Part shown: in pieces, positions 1-6,381 of the stretch | How the letters are laid out: each line of letters opens with the position of its first letter | How positions within the stretch are numbered: position 1 is the first letter of the stretch | Assembly: GCA_046050465.1 (NCBI GenBank) | Contig: JBJOPS010000044.1 | Location: forward strand, 1 to 23,352 | From: Egaibacter sp046050465 | Lineage (GTDB): Bacteria > Pseudomonadota > Gammaproteobacteria > Burkholderiales > Burkholderiaceae_C | Direction of reading: 5' to 3' | Length of the DNA: 23,352 bases | The notes under the pieces: generated by a model | The model's input: only the letters and a program-made list of their open reading frames with translations | What the model was told of the DNA's origin: nothing | Databases searched by the model: none | Position numbers and translations under genes: made by a program

Positions 1-855
1 CCACACTATTTTGTGCCCAGCCCGTCGCGGCATCCTGCCATGGCAGCTCTCGGGCTGTTTTTTGTGATTCTGGGCGCTGGGCAATGGATCAATGGTGCCG
101 ATTGGGGCAAATACTCGCTCATGTTCGGCTTGCTGTGGTGGCTTGGCGTGCTGTACCAGTGGTTCAGCGAAGCTGTTTCCGAGAGTGAGGGCGGTCTTTA
201 CGGGCACAAGATCGACTTGTCGTTTCGCTGGAGCATGAGCTGGTTCATTTTTTCTGAGGTCATGTTTTTCGGTGCTTTTTTCTCTGCACTATGGTGGGCG
301 CGCATGCACTCGGTACCGGCACTTGGCAGTCTTGAGAATGCGTTGCTATGGCCGGATTTCAAGGCGGTCTGGCCCAGCGTTGCCGCCGGTGCGACCGCGT
401 CACCAGCAGGCATCATCGAGCCGTTTCAAACGATGGGCCCCTTCTGGTTGCCGACTATCAATACCGCCTTGTTGCTGACATCGGGCGTCACACTGACAAT
501 TGCACACCATGCGTTGATCGTAGGTAATCGTGCCAAGACCATTGCCTTCATGTGGCTGACGGTTCTGCTCGGCATCACGTTCCTGTGTGTCCAGGGCTAT
601 GAGTACTACCATGCCTACCAGGAGTTGAACCTCAAGCTGTCATCGGGTGTTTACGGCTCTACATTCTTTATGCTTACCGGTTTTCACGGTTTCCACGTGC
701 TTGTGGGTATGTTGATGCTGCTGTTTATTACTTTGCGTCTGCAAAAGGGCCACTTCACGCCTGAGCGTCATTTCGGTTTTGAAGGTGCCGCCTGGTACTG
801 GCACTTTGTGGATGTGGTTTGGCTGGGTCTGTACATCCTGGTTTACTGGCTGTAA
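1..855 (+). CDS. ctaE: Cytochrome c oxidase subunit III (5' partial)
   Basis: This is subunit III of an aa3-type heme-copper oxidase, an integral membrane subunit that stabilises the proton-pumping core. The reading frame is open from base 1 (P-H-Y-F-V-P-S-P-S-R-H-P), so the start lies upstream of the window; the GTG at 13 is internal. Family signatures are visible: the FSEVMFF helix around residue 80 of the visible part, HHALIVGNR, GFHGFHVLVGM, and the C-terminal EGAAWYWHFVDVVWLGLYI. About seven hydrophobic helices can be traced and the C-terminus is intact (TAA at 853-855). A strong terminator follows, so the assembly genes downstream probably use a separate promoter. The subunit III assignment is secure; the exact oxidase type is inferred from the linked ctaA/ctaB genes. 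Confidence 0.96.
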   Translation, partial: PHYFVPSPSRHPAMAALGLFFVILGAGQWINGADWGKYSLMFGLLWWLGVLYQWFSEAVSESEGGLYGHKIDLSFRWSMSWFIFSEVMFFGAFFSALWWARMHSVPALGSLENALLWPDFKAVWPSVAAGATASPAGIIEPFQTMGPFWLPTINTALLLTSGVTLTIAHHALIVGNRAKTIAFMWLTVLLGITFLCVQGYEYYHAYQELNLKLSSGVYGSTFFMLTGFHGFHVLVGMLMLLFITLRLQKGHFTPERHFGFEGAAWYWHFVDVVWLGLYILVYWL

Positions 856-873
856 TTTTTGGCAAAGTCCAAC

Positions 874-901
874 AAAAAGGCATCGCACGCGGTGCCTTTT
901 T
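874..901. terminator. Rho-independent terminator, bidirectional
   Basis: Arms AAAAAGGCA (874-882) and TGCCTTTTT (893-901) are perfectly complementary, and the inner bases TCGCACGCGG extend the stem. There is an A-run before and a T-run after, so it can end both ctaE (+) and the oppositely oriented DUF2909 gene that stops at 929. Confidence 0.88.
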
Positions 902-928
902 GATTGCTGCGACGGGATTTGTTGCTGA

Positions 929-1153
929 CTACTGACCAGTGGTTATTCCGGTCGGCTGTATGTAACCCATTTTCCAGGCGATCAGTACACACACAAACAG
1001 CAGCACCGAAAAACCAACCCGCATGGCCAGCGCCCGTGCCATATTGGCAGATTTATCCGTTGCGTCACCTTTGCCCCTTTTCATCATGAAAAAGAGAGCG
1101 GCCCCCAAGCTGCCCAGAATGGCTATAAAACCTGCTATGACGATATATTTCAT
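929..1153 (-). CDS. DUF2909-type twin transmembrane small protein
   Basis: A 74-residue protein with two hydrophobic segments (about residues 3-22 and 46-64) separated by a short basic/polar loop (KRGKGDATDKSANMARALAMR). The pattern, including the end W-K-x-G-Y-I-Q-P-T-G, matches the DUF2909 / twin transmembrane family often found beside cytochrome oxidase assembly genes in beta- and gammaproteobacteria. Its biochemical role is not known; membrane location and association with oxidase assembly are inferences from hydrophobicity and position. It is encoded opposite to the surrounding oxidase genes, and its ATG (1151-1153) lies only 15 bases from the GTG of SURF1. Its promoter must therefore sit inside surf1. 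No clear Shine-Dalgarno is visible before this start. Confidence 0.82.
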   Translation of the reverse strand: MKYIVIAGFIAILGSLGAALFFMMKRGKGDATDKSANMARALAMRVGFSVLLFVCVLIAWKMGYIQPTGITTGQ

Positions 1154-1168
1154 GAAAAGGATTATGGG

Positions 1169-1909
1169 GTGAATCGTAAATTCTGGCTGATCACGTTCGC
1201 TGCTGTGTTGAGTGCGAGTTTGACCATTTCGCTGGGCCTGTGGCAGCTCTCAAGGGCTGCGCAGAAGCAGACTTTGCAAATGGCCATGGACAACAATGCC
1301 CATCTCCCGGAAATGACCGAGTCTGAGCTGACATTACTGCCCGATCCAATGCGGGCGTTCTACAGACCTGTCGAGGTGCGCGGGCGATGGGAGACTGCAC
1401 GCACAGTCTTTCTGGATAACCGCCCCATGGCTGGCAAGGTCGGCTTTTATGTAGTGACCCCATTGCGACTGGAGGGAACTTCGGCGGTGGTACTGGTGCA
1501 GCGGGGTTGGGTGCAGCGCAATTTTGTTAACCGCGAGGCAGTGCCCGCGATACAAACCCCCTCCGGGCTGGGGAAAGTTGTGGGCCGACTTGCTCCGCCG
1601 CCAGCCAAGCTATATGAGCTCGGACGCCCGGGCGCAGGCATTATCCGGCAAAATCTGGACATCAGCGAATTCGGGCTGGAATCGGGCTTGAGCCTGATGC
1701 CGGTTTCGATTCAGCAAATGGGTGCCGCCACTGATGGCTTGGTGCGTGACTGGCCGCAAGCCAGTGTCGGTGTGGAAAAACACCACGGTTATGCTTTTCA
1801 ATGGTTCGGGTTAAGTATCCTCATTGCTGTTCTTTATGTCTGGTTTCAAATTGTCAGAAGATTCTTCACCCCCAGATCCGAACACGTCAGCGCAGAAATT
1901 CATGAATAA
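1169..1909 (+). CDS. SURF1 family cytochrome oxidase biogenesis protein
   Basis: A 246-residue membrane protein assisting heme A delivery/insertion into subunit I. It has an N-terminal helix (about residues 7-29) with the SURF1 motif GLWQLSRA and a large periplasmic domain with FLDNRP, GFYVVTPL and VLVQRGW. The conserved YAFQWFGL leads into the second helix (about 208-230). The length is usual for bacterial SURF1. The start is GTG at 1169, supported by AAAAGGA at 1155-1161. The stop overlaps the start of the next gene (ATGAATAA, 1902-1909), indicating translational coupling. A TATATT at 1144-1149 could be a -10 box, but no good -35 is seen, so the promoter is unresolved. Confidence 0.93.
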   Translation: MNRKFWLITFAAVLSASLTISLGLWQLSRAAQKQTLQMAMDNNAHLPEMTESELTLLPDPMRAFYRPVEVRGRWETARTVFLDNRPMAGKVGFYVVTPLRLEGTSAVVLVQRGWVQRNFVNREAVPAIQTPSGLGKVVGRLAPPPAKLYELGRPGAGIIRQNLDISEFGLESGLSLMPVSIQQMGAATDGLVRDWPQASVGVEKHHGYAFQWFGLSILIAVLYVWFQIVRRFFTPRSEHVSAEIHE

Positions 1910-2603
1910 CCCGGTTGATTATCAGGACGAACCGCTGGGCTTGACGGTGTATTCCATGCCCGCTGCCGGACCTGTGCTGGTTGCCGATGCACAGCGTACC
2001 ACCCGCGGGCGCTGGAAAATGATTGCCGTGCTGCTGGTGTGTGCTGCGCCGGTCATCGCCTCTTACCTTACATATTATGTCGTCCGTCCGGAAGGGCGTC
2101 GCAATTTTGGCGAACTGATCAATCCCCAGCGCCCTTTGCCAGATCAAGCAGCTGTTGATCTGGCGGGCCAATCAGTCAACTTGCGCTCACTGAAAGGGCA
2201 GTGGCTGCTGGTAACGGTTGCAGGCGGTGCTTGTGACGAGGCCTGCACGCGGAACCTGTATTTGCAGCGCCAGATGCGGGAGAGCCTGGGCAAGGACAAG
2301 GATCGTCTGGACCGGGTGTGGCTGATTTCAGACGAAACTTCTGTCGCCCCCACCCTGCTGCCAGCCTTGCGAGATGCGACCGTACTGCGGGTTCCCCATG
2401 CCAATCTGGCCAACTGGCTTCAGCCGGCCAATGGCGAACCGTTGGCCTCGCACCTTTATGTGGTTGACCCGCTAGGCAACTGGATGATGCGTTTTCCAGC
2501 CAACCTGGACCTTGCCGGCGCACCCAAAGCCAAGCGCGACTTGGAGCGCCTTATGCGCGCGTCTGCATTCTGGGATCGGGCAGGTCGCGAAAGCATGCCT
2601 TAG
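1902..2603 (+). CDS. Divergent SCO-like membrane-anchored thioredoxin-fold protein
   Basis: A 233-residue protein with one N-terminal membrane anchor (about residues 38-60) and a periplasmic domain resembling SCO/thioredoxin folds. A CxxxC pair is present at Cys111 and Cys115 (GGACDEACT). A histidine at 184 (SHLYVVDPLGNWMMRF) sits in the same relative place as the third copper ligand of SCO proteins. Overall sequence is far from the true SCO encoded 2.1 kb downstream, and family databases may list it only as hypothetical or cytochrome oxidase-associated. The start at 1902 overlaps the SURF1 stop; an ORF extending upstream to 1824 is ignored because it lies inside SURF1. A copper-chaperone or thiol-reductase role in CuA assembly is inferred from residues and operon position. 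Confidence 0.8.
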   Translation: MNNPVDYQDEPLGLTVYSMPAAGPVLVADAQRTTRGRWKMIAVLLVCAAPVIASYLTYYVVRPEGRRNFGELINPQRPLPDQAAVDLAGQSVNLRSLKGQWLLVTVAGGACDEACTRNLYLQRQMRESLGKDKDRLDRVWLISDETSVAPTLLPALRDATVLRVPHANLANWLQPANGEPLASHLYVVDPLGNWMMRFPANLDLAGAPKAKRDLERLMRASAFWDRAGRESMP

Positions 2604-2610
2604 TCATCTT

Positions 2611-3774
2611 ATGCCGGCACAAACCCTTTACGATCTTTCCCCCTTGCTGCGCATGATGCTCATGGGCCTTACCCTGGCGCTGGGTCCATTGGCCTGGGTA
2701 TGGCTGCGTCACCGCCGCGCTTCCACGTCACAACGCCTGCGTGCATTGACACTGCTGACCCTGTTCCTGACGTTTGATCTGGTGCTGTTTGGCGCGTTTA
2801 CCCGTCTGACGGATTCAGGATTGGGTTGCCCGGACTGGCCAGGCTGCTATGGGCATGCCAGCCCGGTTGGCGCCACTGCCGACATTGCCGCTGCCCAGTC
2901 TGCCATGCCCACAGGCCCGGTTACTCACGAAAAAGCCTGGGTAGAGATGGTGCATCGTTATCTGGCAACCAGTGTGGGCGTGTTGATTCTGGTGCTGGCC
3001 ATCGCAACCTGGTTGGGGCGCGAGCGCGGAGCAGATGGTGGGGCGGTGAATCCCTGGTGGCCAACGTTGACCCTGGTGTGGGTCTGCATTCAAGGTGCCT
3101 TCGGAGCCCTGACCGTCACCATGAAACTATTTCCAGCCATCGTGACCCTTCATTTGCTGGGTGGTTTTGCATTGCTGGCGCTGCTGAGCATGCAGGCCGT
3201 GCGTCAGACGCAGCACGAAGCTGGCTCGGGCCTTGTGTGGGTCAGTGCAAGCCTGCGGAACTGGATGTGGGCGACCTTCGCCTTGCTGGTGGCTCAATCT
3301 GCGCTGGGTGGATGGGTAAGCACCAACTACGCCGTGTTGGCTTGTTCCGAATTTCCAAAGTGTCAAAACAGCTGGTGGCCCGAGATGAATTTTGCGCAGG
3401 GCTTTGAGCTATGGCGAGAACTTGGGCACGCGTCTGATGGTCAGGTGATCAGTTTCTCCGCACTCACAGGTATTCACTTCGTTCACCGCGTTGTGGCCGT
3501 TGTGGCCCTGGGGATGTTATTGGCGCTGGCCTGGCGCCTGCGTGCCGTCACGGCCCTGAAAAGCCAGTCTCGCTGGTTGTTTGGTCTGGCCTTACTGCAA
3601 CTGGGAACGGGCTTGAGCAACGTTGTACTGGACTGGCCTTTGCTTGCCGCCGTGTTGCATACCGGTGGCGCAGCCGCACTGGTAGGGGTCATGACCTGGG
3701 CGGTCGCTGCCAGCAGTTCGTCTGCCTCATCGGTGCCAGTTGCCCATCGTTCAGCACGAGGGGCCGTAGCATGA
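2611..3774 (+). CDS. ctaA: Heme A synthase (CtaA/COX15)
   Basis: A 387-residue polytopic enzyme oxidising the C8 methyl of heme O to the formyl group of heme A, in the cytoplasmic membrane. About eight helices are seen. Key motifs are the paired-cysteine loop LTDSGLGCPDWPGCYGH near residue 65, EMVHRY, TLHLLGG, a second cysteine pair (ACSEFPKC), HFVHRV and LHTGGAA. These histidines are the expected heme ligands of the two four-helix halves. I chose ATG 2611, seven bases after the previous stop, because a longer frame would run into the SCO-like gene. The stop shares ATGA with ctaB, so the two heme genes are translationally coupled. Confidence 0.95.
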   Translation: MPAQTLYDLSPLLRMMLMGLTLALGPLAWVWLRHRRASTSQRLRALTLLTLFLTFDLVLFGAFTRLTDSGLGCPDWPGCYGHASPVGATADIAAAQSAMPTGPVTHEKAWVEMVHRYLATSVGVLILVLAIATWLGRERGADGGAVNPWWPTLTLVWVCIQGAFGALTVTMKLFPAIVTLHLLGGFALLALLSMQAVRQTQHEAGSGLVWVSASLRNWMWATFALLVAQSALGGWVSTNYAVLACSEFPKCQNSWWPEMNFAQGFELWRELGHASDGQVISFSALTGIHFVHRVVAVVALGMLLALAWRLRAVTALKSQSRWLFGLALLQLGTGLSNVVLDWPLLAAVLHTGGAAALVGVMTWAVAASSSSASSVPVAHRSARGAVA

Positions 3775-4721
3775 GCAGCGAATCGAAATCTGCCCAAACC
3801 TTGGACCAAGCCGTGGTGCAACCCGAAACGCAAGCGGCTGTGGCGCCTCCTGCCTCAGTGCTCAGACAGTTTCACGCCCTCACGAAGCCCCGTGTCATTC
3901 AGCTCATTGTTTTTTGTGCGCTGATCGGCATGGTGCTGGCGGTACCGGGCTTGCCCACGCTGAGTGATGTCAAGCTGGCGGTCATCGCCGGTGCGGGTAT
4001 CTGGCTGGTGGCGGCGGCGGCGGCGGCGTTTAACTGCATAGTTGAAAAAGGCATTGATGCCAAGATGAAGCGCACCTCCTGGCGACCCACTGCCAGTGGC
4101 GAACTGCGTGACAGTCAGACCCTGCTGTTCTCGGCCGTGTTGTGCGTGGCGGGCTCCTTGCTGCTGTATGTGTGGGTCAACCCGCTGACGATGTGGCTCA
4201 CATTTGCCACGTTTGTCGGTTATGCGGTGATCTACACCGTGATCCTCAAGCCGCTGACACCGCAAAACATCGTGATTGGCGGCGCATCGGGCGCCATGCC
4301 GCCGGTCTTGGGCTGGGCTGCGATGACTGGCAATGTGGGTCCTGAGGCGCTGATTCTGTTCCTGATCATCTTTTTATGGACCCCGCCGCATTTCTGGGCG
4401 CTGGCGCTCTATCGGGTCGAAGACTACCGAAAGTCCGGCTTGCCGATGCTGCCTGTTACCCACGGCAGCGAGTTCACGCGGTTGCAGATTCTGCTGTACA
4501 CCTTTGTCCTGTTCGCTGCCTGCCTGCTGCCGTTTGTATACGGCATGAGCTCATGGCTCTACCTGGCCACGGCCGTGGTCTTGAGCATCGGCTTTTGTGG
4601 GTATGCTTTCGCCTTGTGGCGTGATTACTCCGACGCGCTGGCGCGCCGGACTTTCCGCTTTTCCCTCATTCACCTCAGTGTGCTGTTTGCCGCGCTGCTG
4701 GTGGACCACTATGTAATGTGA
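3771..4721 (+). CDS. ctaB: Protoheme IX farnesyltransferase (heme O synthase)
   Basis: A 316-residue UbiA-family membrane prenyltransferase adding farnesyl to heme B to make heme O, the substrate of CtaA encoded just upstream. The prenyl-diphosphate/Mg site is visible as N88-xxx-E92-xxx-D96-xx-M99-x-R101-T102, where the first acidic residue is Glu rather than the more usual Asp. The second conserved loop, VEDYRKSGLPMLPVTHG, is intact. About eight or nine helices follow a roughly 35-residue polar N-terminus. Residues 81-86 are six alanines encoded by six consecutive GCG codons (4011-4028). The start ATG overlaps the ctaA stop (ATGA). Confidence 0.96.
   Translation: MSSESKSAQTLDQAVVQPETQAAVAPPASVLRQFHALTKPRVIQLIVFCALIGMVLAVPGLPTLSDVKLAVIAGAGIWLVAAAAAAFNCIVEKGIDAKMKRTSWRPTASGELRDSQTLLFSAVLCVAGSLLLYVWVNPLTMWLTFATFVGYAVIYTVILKPLTPQNIVIGGASGAMPPVLGWAAMTGNVGPEALILFLIIFLWTPPHFWALALYRVEDYRKSGLPMLPVTHGSEFTRLQILLYTFVLFAACLLPFVYGMSSWLYLATAVVLSIGFCGYAFALWRDYSDALARRTFRFSLIHLSVLFAALLVDHYVM
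4011..4028 (+). repeat. (GCG)6 trinucleotide tract inside ctaB
   Basis: Six perfect GCG codons give six alanines just before the prenyl-diphosphate motif. Length changes here would stay in frame and alter only the alanine run. Confidence 0.7.
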
Positions 4722-4728
4722 GTTTCAG

Positions 4729-5343
4729 ATGAACAAACGTAATGCTATAAAAAATATAGCTACTTGGGCAATGGTGACGGGGGCTGGTGTGCTATTTACT
4801 GCCTGTTCCGAGCAATCAAAGCCGGTGTTTGCTGCGATTGATATCACTGGCGCCGACTATGCCAAAGACTTCTCGCTGACAGATCACAATGGCCAGCCCC
4901 GTAGTCTTAAAGACTTCAAGGGAAAAGTGGTCGTGATGTTCTTTGGTTACACCCAGTGCCCGGATGTATGCCCCACCACCATGGCCGAGGTGGCTGAAGT
5001 TCGCAAGCAACTGGGCAAAGACGGCGAAAAAATACAGGCCCTGTTTGTCACGGTAGACCCCGAGCGGGATACGCCTGAAGTGCTCAAGGGGTATATGGCC
5101 AATTTCGACCCGTCTTTCGTGGCGCTGCACACCACGCCCGACAAGCTGGCGGCAACTGCCAAAGACTACAAGGCCTATTACAAAAAGGTCGATGGCAAAA
5201 CGTCCACGAGCTACACAATGGACCACTCCGCGGGCAGCTTCATTTACGATACCAAAGGTGTGCTGCGGTTGTACACCCGCTACGGGACGGGTGTGCAACC
5301 GCTAATCGCTGACATCAAGCTGCTACTGAAAGAGGCTTCCTGA
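4729..5343 (+). CDS. SCO1/SenC family copper chaperone lipoprotein
   Basis: A 204-residue SCO protein that delivers copper to, and/or reduces the thiols of, the CuA site of oxidase subunit II. It has a lipoprotein-like signal peptide ending near LFTAC (Cys26). The thioredoxin-fold domain has GYTQCPDVCPTTM (copper ligands Cys77, Cys81), TVDPERDTPEVL, and the ligand His166 in TMDHSAGSFIYD. All three copper-binding residues are present. It lies seven bases after ctaB, closing the oxidase assembly operon. No strong Shine-Dalgarno precedes ATG 4729, so coupling to ctaB is likely. Codons 6-11 are made of a small palindrome (see repeat at 4744). It converges on rpoH. Confidence 0.95.
   Translation: MNKRNAIKNIATWAMVTGAGVLFTACSEQSKPVFAAIDITGADYAKDFSLTDHNGQPRSLKDFKGKVVVMFFGYTQCPDVCPTTMAEVAEVRKQLGKDGEKIQALFVTVDPERDTPEVLKGYMANFDPSFVALHTTPDKLAATAKDYKAYYKKVDGKTSTSYTMDHSAGSFIYDTKGVLRLYTRYGTGVQPLIADIKLLLKEAS
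4744..4760. repeat. A/T-loop palindrome GCTATA-N5-TATAGC
   Basis: Perfect 6-bp arms flank AAAAA. It lies in frame in the signal-peptide region of the SCO gene, encoding Ala-Ile-Lys-Asn-Ile-Ala. It resembles the palindromes at 11955, 15827 and 19569. Confidence 0.6.
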
Positions 5344-5363
5344 GTCTTTACCGGCCTACCCCA

Positions 5364-5383
5364 AGCTGACGCGCGATTCAGCT
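5364..5383. terminator. Weak hairpin at the end of rpoH
   Basis: Arms AGCTGA (5364-5369) and TCAGCT (5378-5383) overlap the rpoH stop codon between the convergent SCO and rpoH genes. No T-run follows on either strand, so an intrinsic terminator is doubtful. Confidence 0.25.
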
Positions 5384-6319
5384 CAATCCGACCAGCGTCT
5401 TTTTCATTTTTTTCATCGCTGCAAATTCGATTTGGCGAATCCGCTCGGCGCTTACGCCATATTCGGTGGCGAGGTTGTGCAGCGTCATTCCGCCTGAGTT
5501 ATCGTCGTTTACCTTGAGCCAACGTTCTTCCACAATGCGGCGACTGCGCGCGTCCAGCGCGTTCAACGCCGTGGCAATACCGTCAGAGGCCAGCATGTCA
5601 CGCTGGTGTGACTCGATCATGGCAGTGGGCTCATGCGTGGTGTCCGTCAGGTAGGTGATCGGACCAAAAGCCTCATCACCGTCGTCAGACGGGCTGGGAT
5701 CAAGCAGCACATCACCACCCGACAAACGGGTTTCCATCTCGATCACCTCTTCGCGCTTGACCTTCAGGTCACGCGCCATCGAATCGATCTGGTCTTTGGT
5801 CAGCGTCTCTCGGTGGGTGCTGACATGGGCTGCGGCATCGTCAGACTTGTAACGCTGCTTCATGGAGCGCAGGTTGAAAAACAGCTTGCGCTGGGATTTC
5901 GTGGTTGCCACTTTCACCATGCGCCAGTTTTTAATGATGTATTCATGGATTTCGGCTTTGATCCAGTGCAGCGCGTAGCTCACCAGACGCACACCCTGAT
6001 CGGGGTCAAACCGCTTCACGGCCTTCATTAGACCTATATTTCCTTCTTGAATCAGATCACCATGCGGCAGACCATAACCCAGGTATTGACGGGAAACAGA
6101 TACCACCAAACGCAAGTGAGAGAGCACTAACTTGCTTGCTGACTCAAGATCGTTATCATTTCTGAACTTACTTGAGAATTCCCGCTCTTGTTCGAGTGTC
6201 AACATCGGCAATTGGTTGGTGGCCGAAATGTAGGCATCCAGATTGCCGAGGGCGGGCACTATGGCCCACGGGTTAGCCATCGTGAGGGTAGAGATGGAAA
6301 CCCCAGTTTGATTGGTCAT
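5378..6319 (-). CDS. rpoH: RNA polymerase heat-shock sigma factor sigma-32
   Basis: A 313-residue sigma factor directing RNA polymerase to heat-shock promoters. Region 2 spans about residues 63-133 (SHLRLVVSVSRQYLGYGLPHGDLIQEGNIGLMKAV). The RpoH box QRKLFFNLR at 143-151 is diagnostic of sigma-32 against other group 2/3 sigmas. Region 4 (about 260-308) has the helix-turn-helix LATEYGVSAERIRQIE. I place the start at ATG 6317-6319 because AAGGAG (6327-6332) sits seven bases upstream; the ATG at 6335-6337 would put that Shine-Dalgarno inside the gene. A perfect CIRCE lies upstream at 6351-6377, suggesting HrcA repression. The first third is more A/T-rich than neighbouring genes. Confidence 0.97.
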   Translation of the reverse strand: MTNQTGVSISTLTMANPWAIVPALGNLDAYISATNQLPMLTLEQEREFSSKFRNDNDLESASKLVLSHLRLVVSVSRQYLGYGLPHGDLIQEGNIGLMKAVKRFDPDQGVRLVSYALHWIKAEIHEYIIKNWRMVKVATTKSQRKLFFNLRSMKQRYKSDDAAAHVSTHRETLTKDQIDSMARDLKVKREEVIEMETRLSGGDVLLDPSPSDDGDEAFGPITYLTDTTHEPTAMIESHQRDMLASDGIATALNALDARSRRIVEERWLKVNDDNSGGMTLHNLATEYGVSAERIRQIEFAAMKKMKKTLVGLS

Positions 6320-6350
6320 ACCAGAACTCCTTTTCATCAATGGATCAATG

Positions 6351-6377
6351 TTAGCACTCTCTTCAATAGAGTGCTAA
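6351..6377. promoter_or_regulatory. CIRCE operator (HrcA binding site) upstream of rpoH
   Basis: TTAGCACTC (6351-6359) and GAGTGCTAA (6369-6377) form a perfect 9-bp inverted repeat with a 9-base spacer, identical to the published CIRCE consensus. It is 31 bases before the rpoH start and four bases after the stop of the upstream monooxygenase gene. HrcA is not encoded in the window. No convincing -35/-10 pair was found around it. Confidence 0.93.
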
Positions 6378-6381
6378 TTCA

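Noticed and set aside
1122..1138. GCTATAAAACCTGCTATG in the DUF2909 gene as another A/T-loop palindrome
   Set aside because: The two GCTAT units are direct, not inverted, and they encode conserved hydrophobic residues.
5344..5377. A standard terminator between SCO and rpoH
   Set aside because: Only a 6-bp stem overlapping the rpoH stop, with no T-run on either side.
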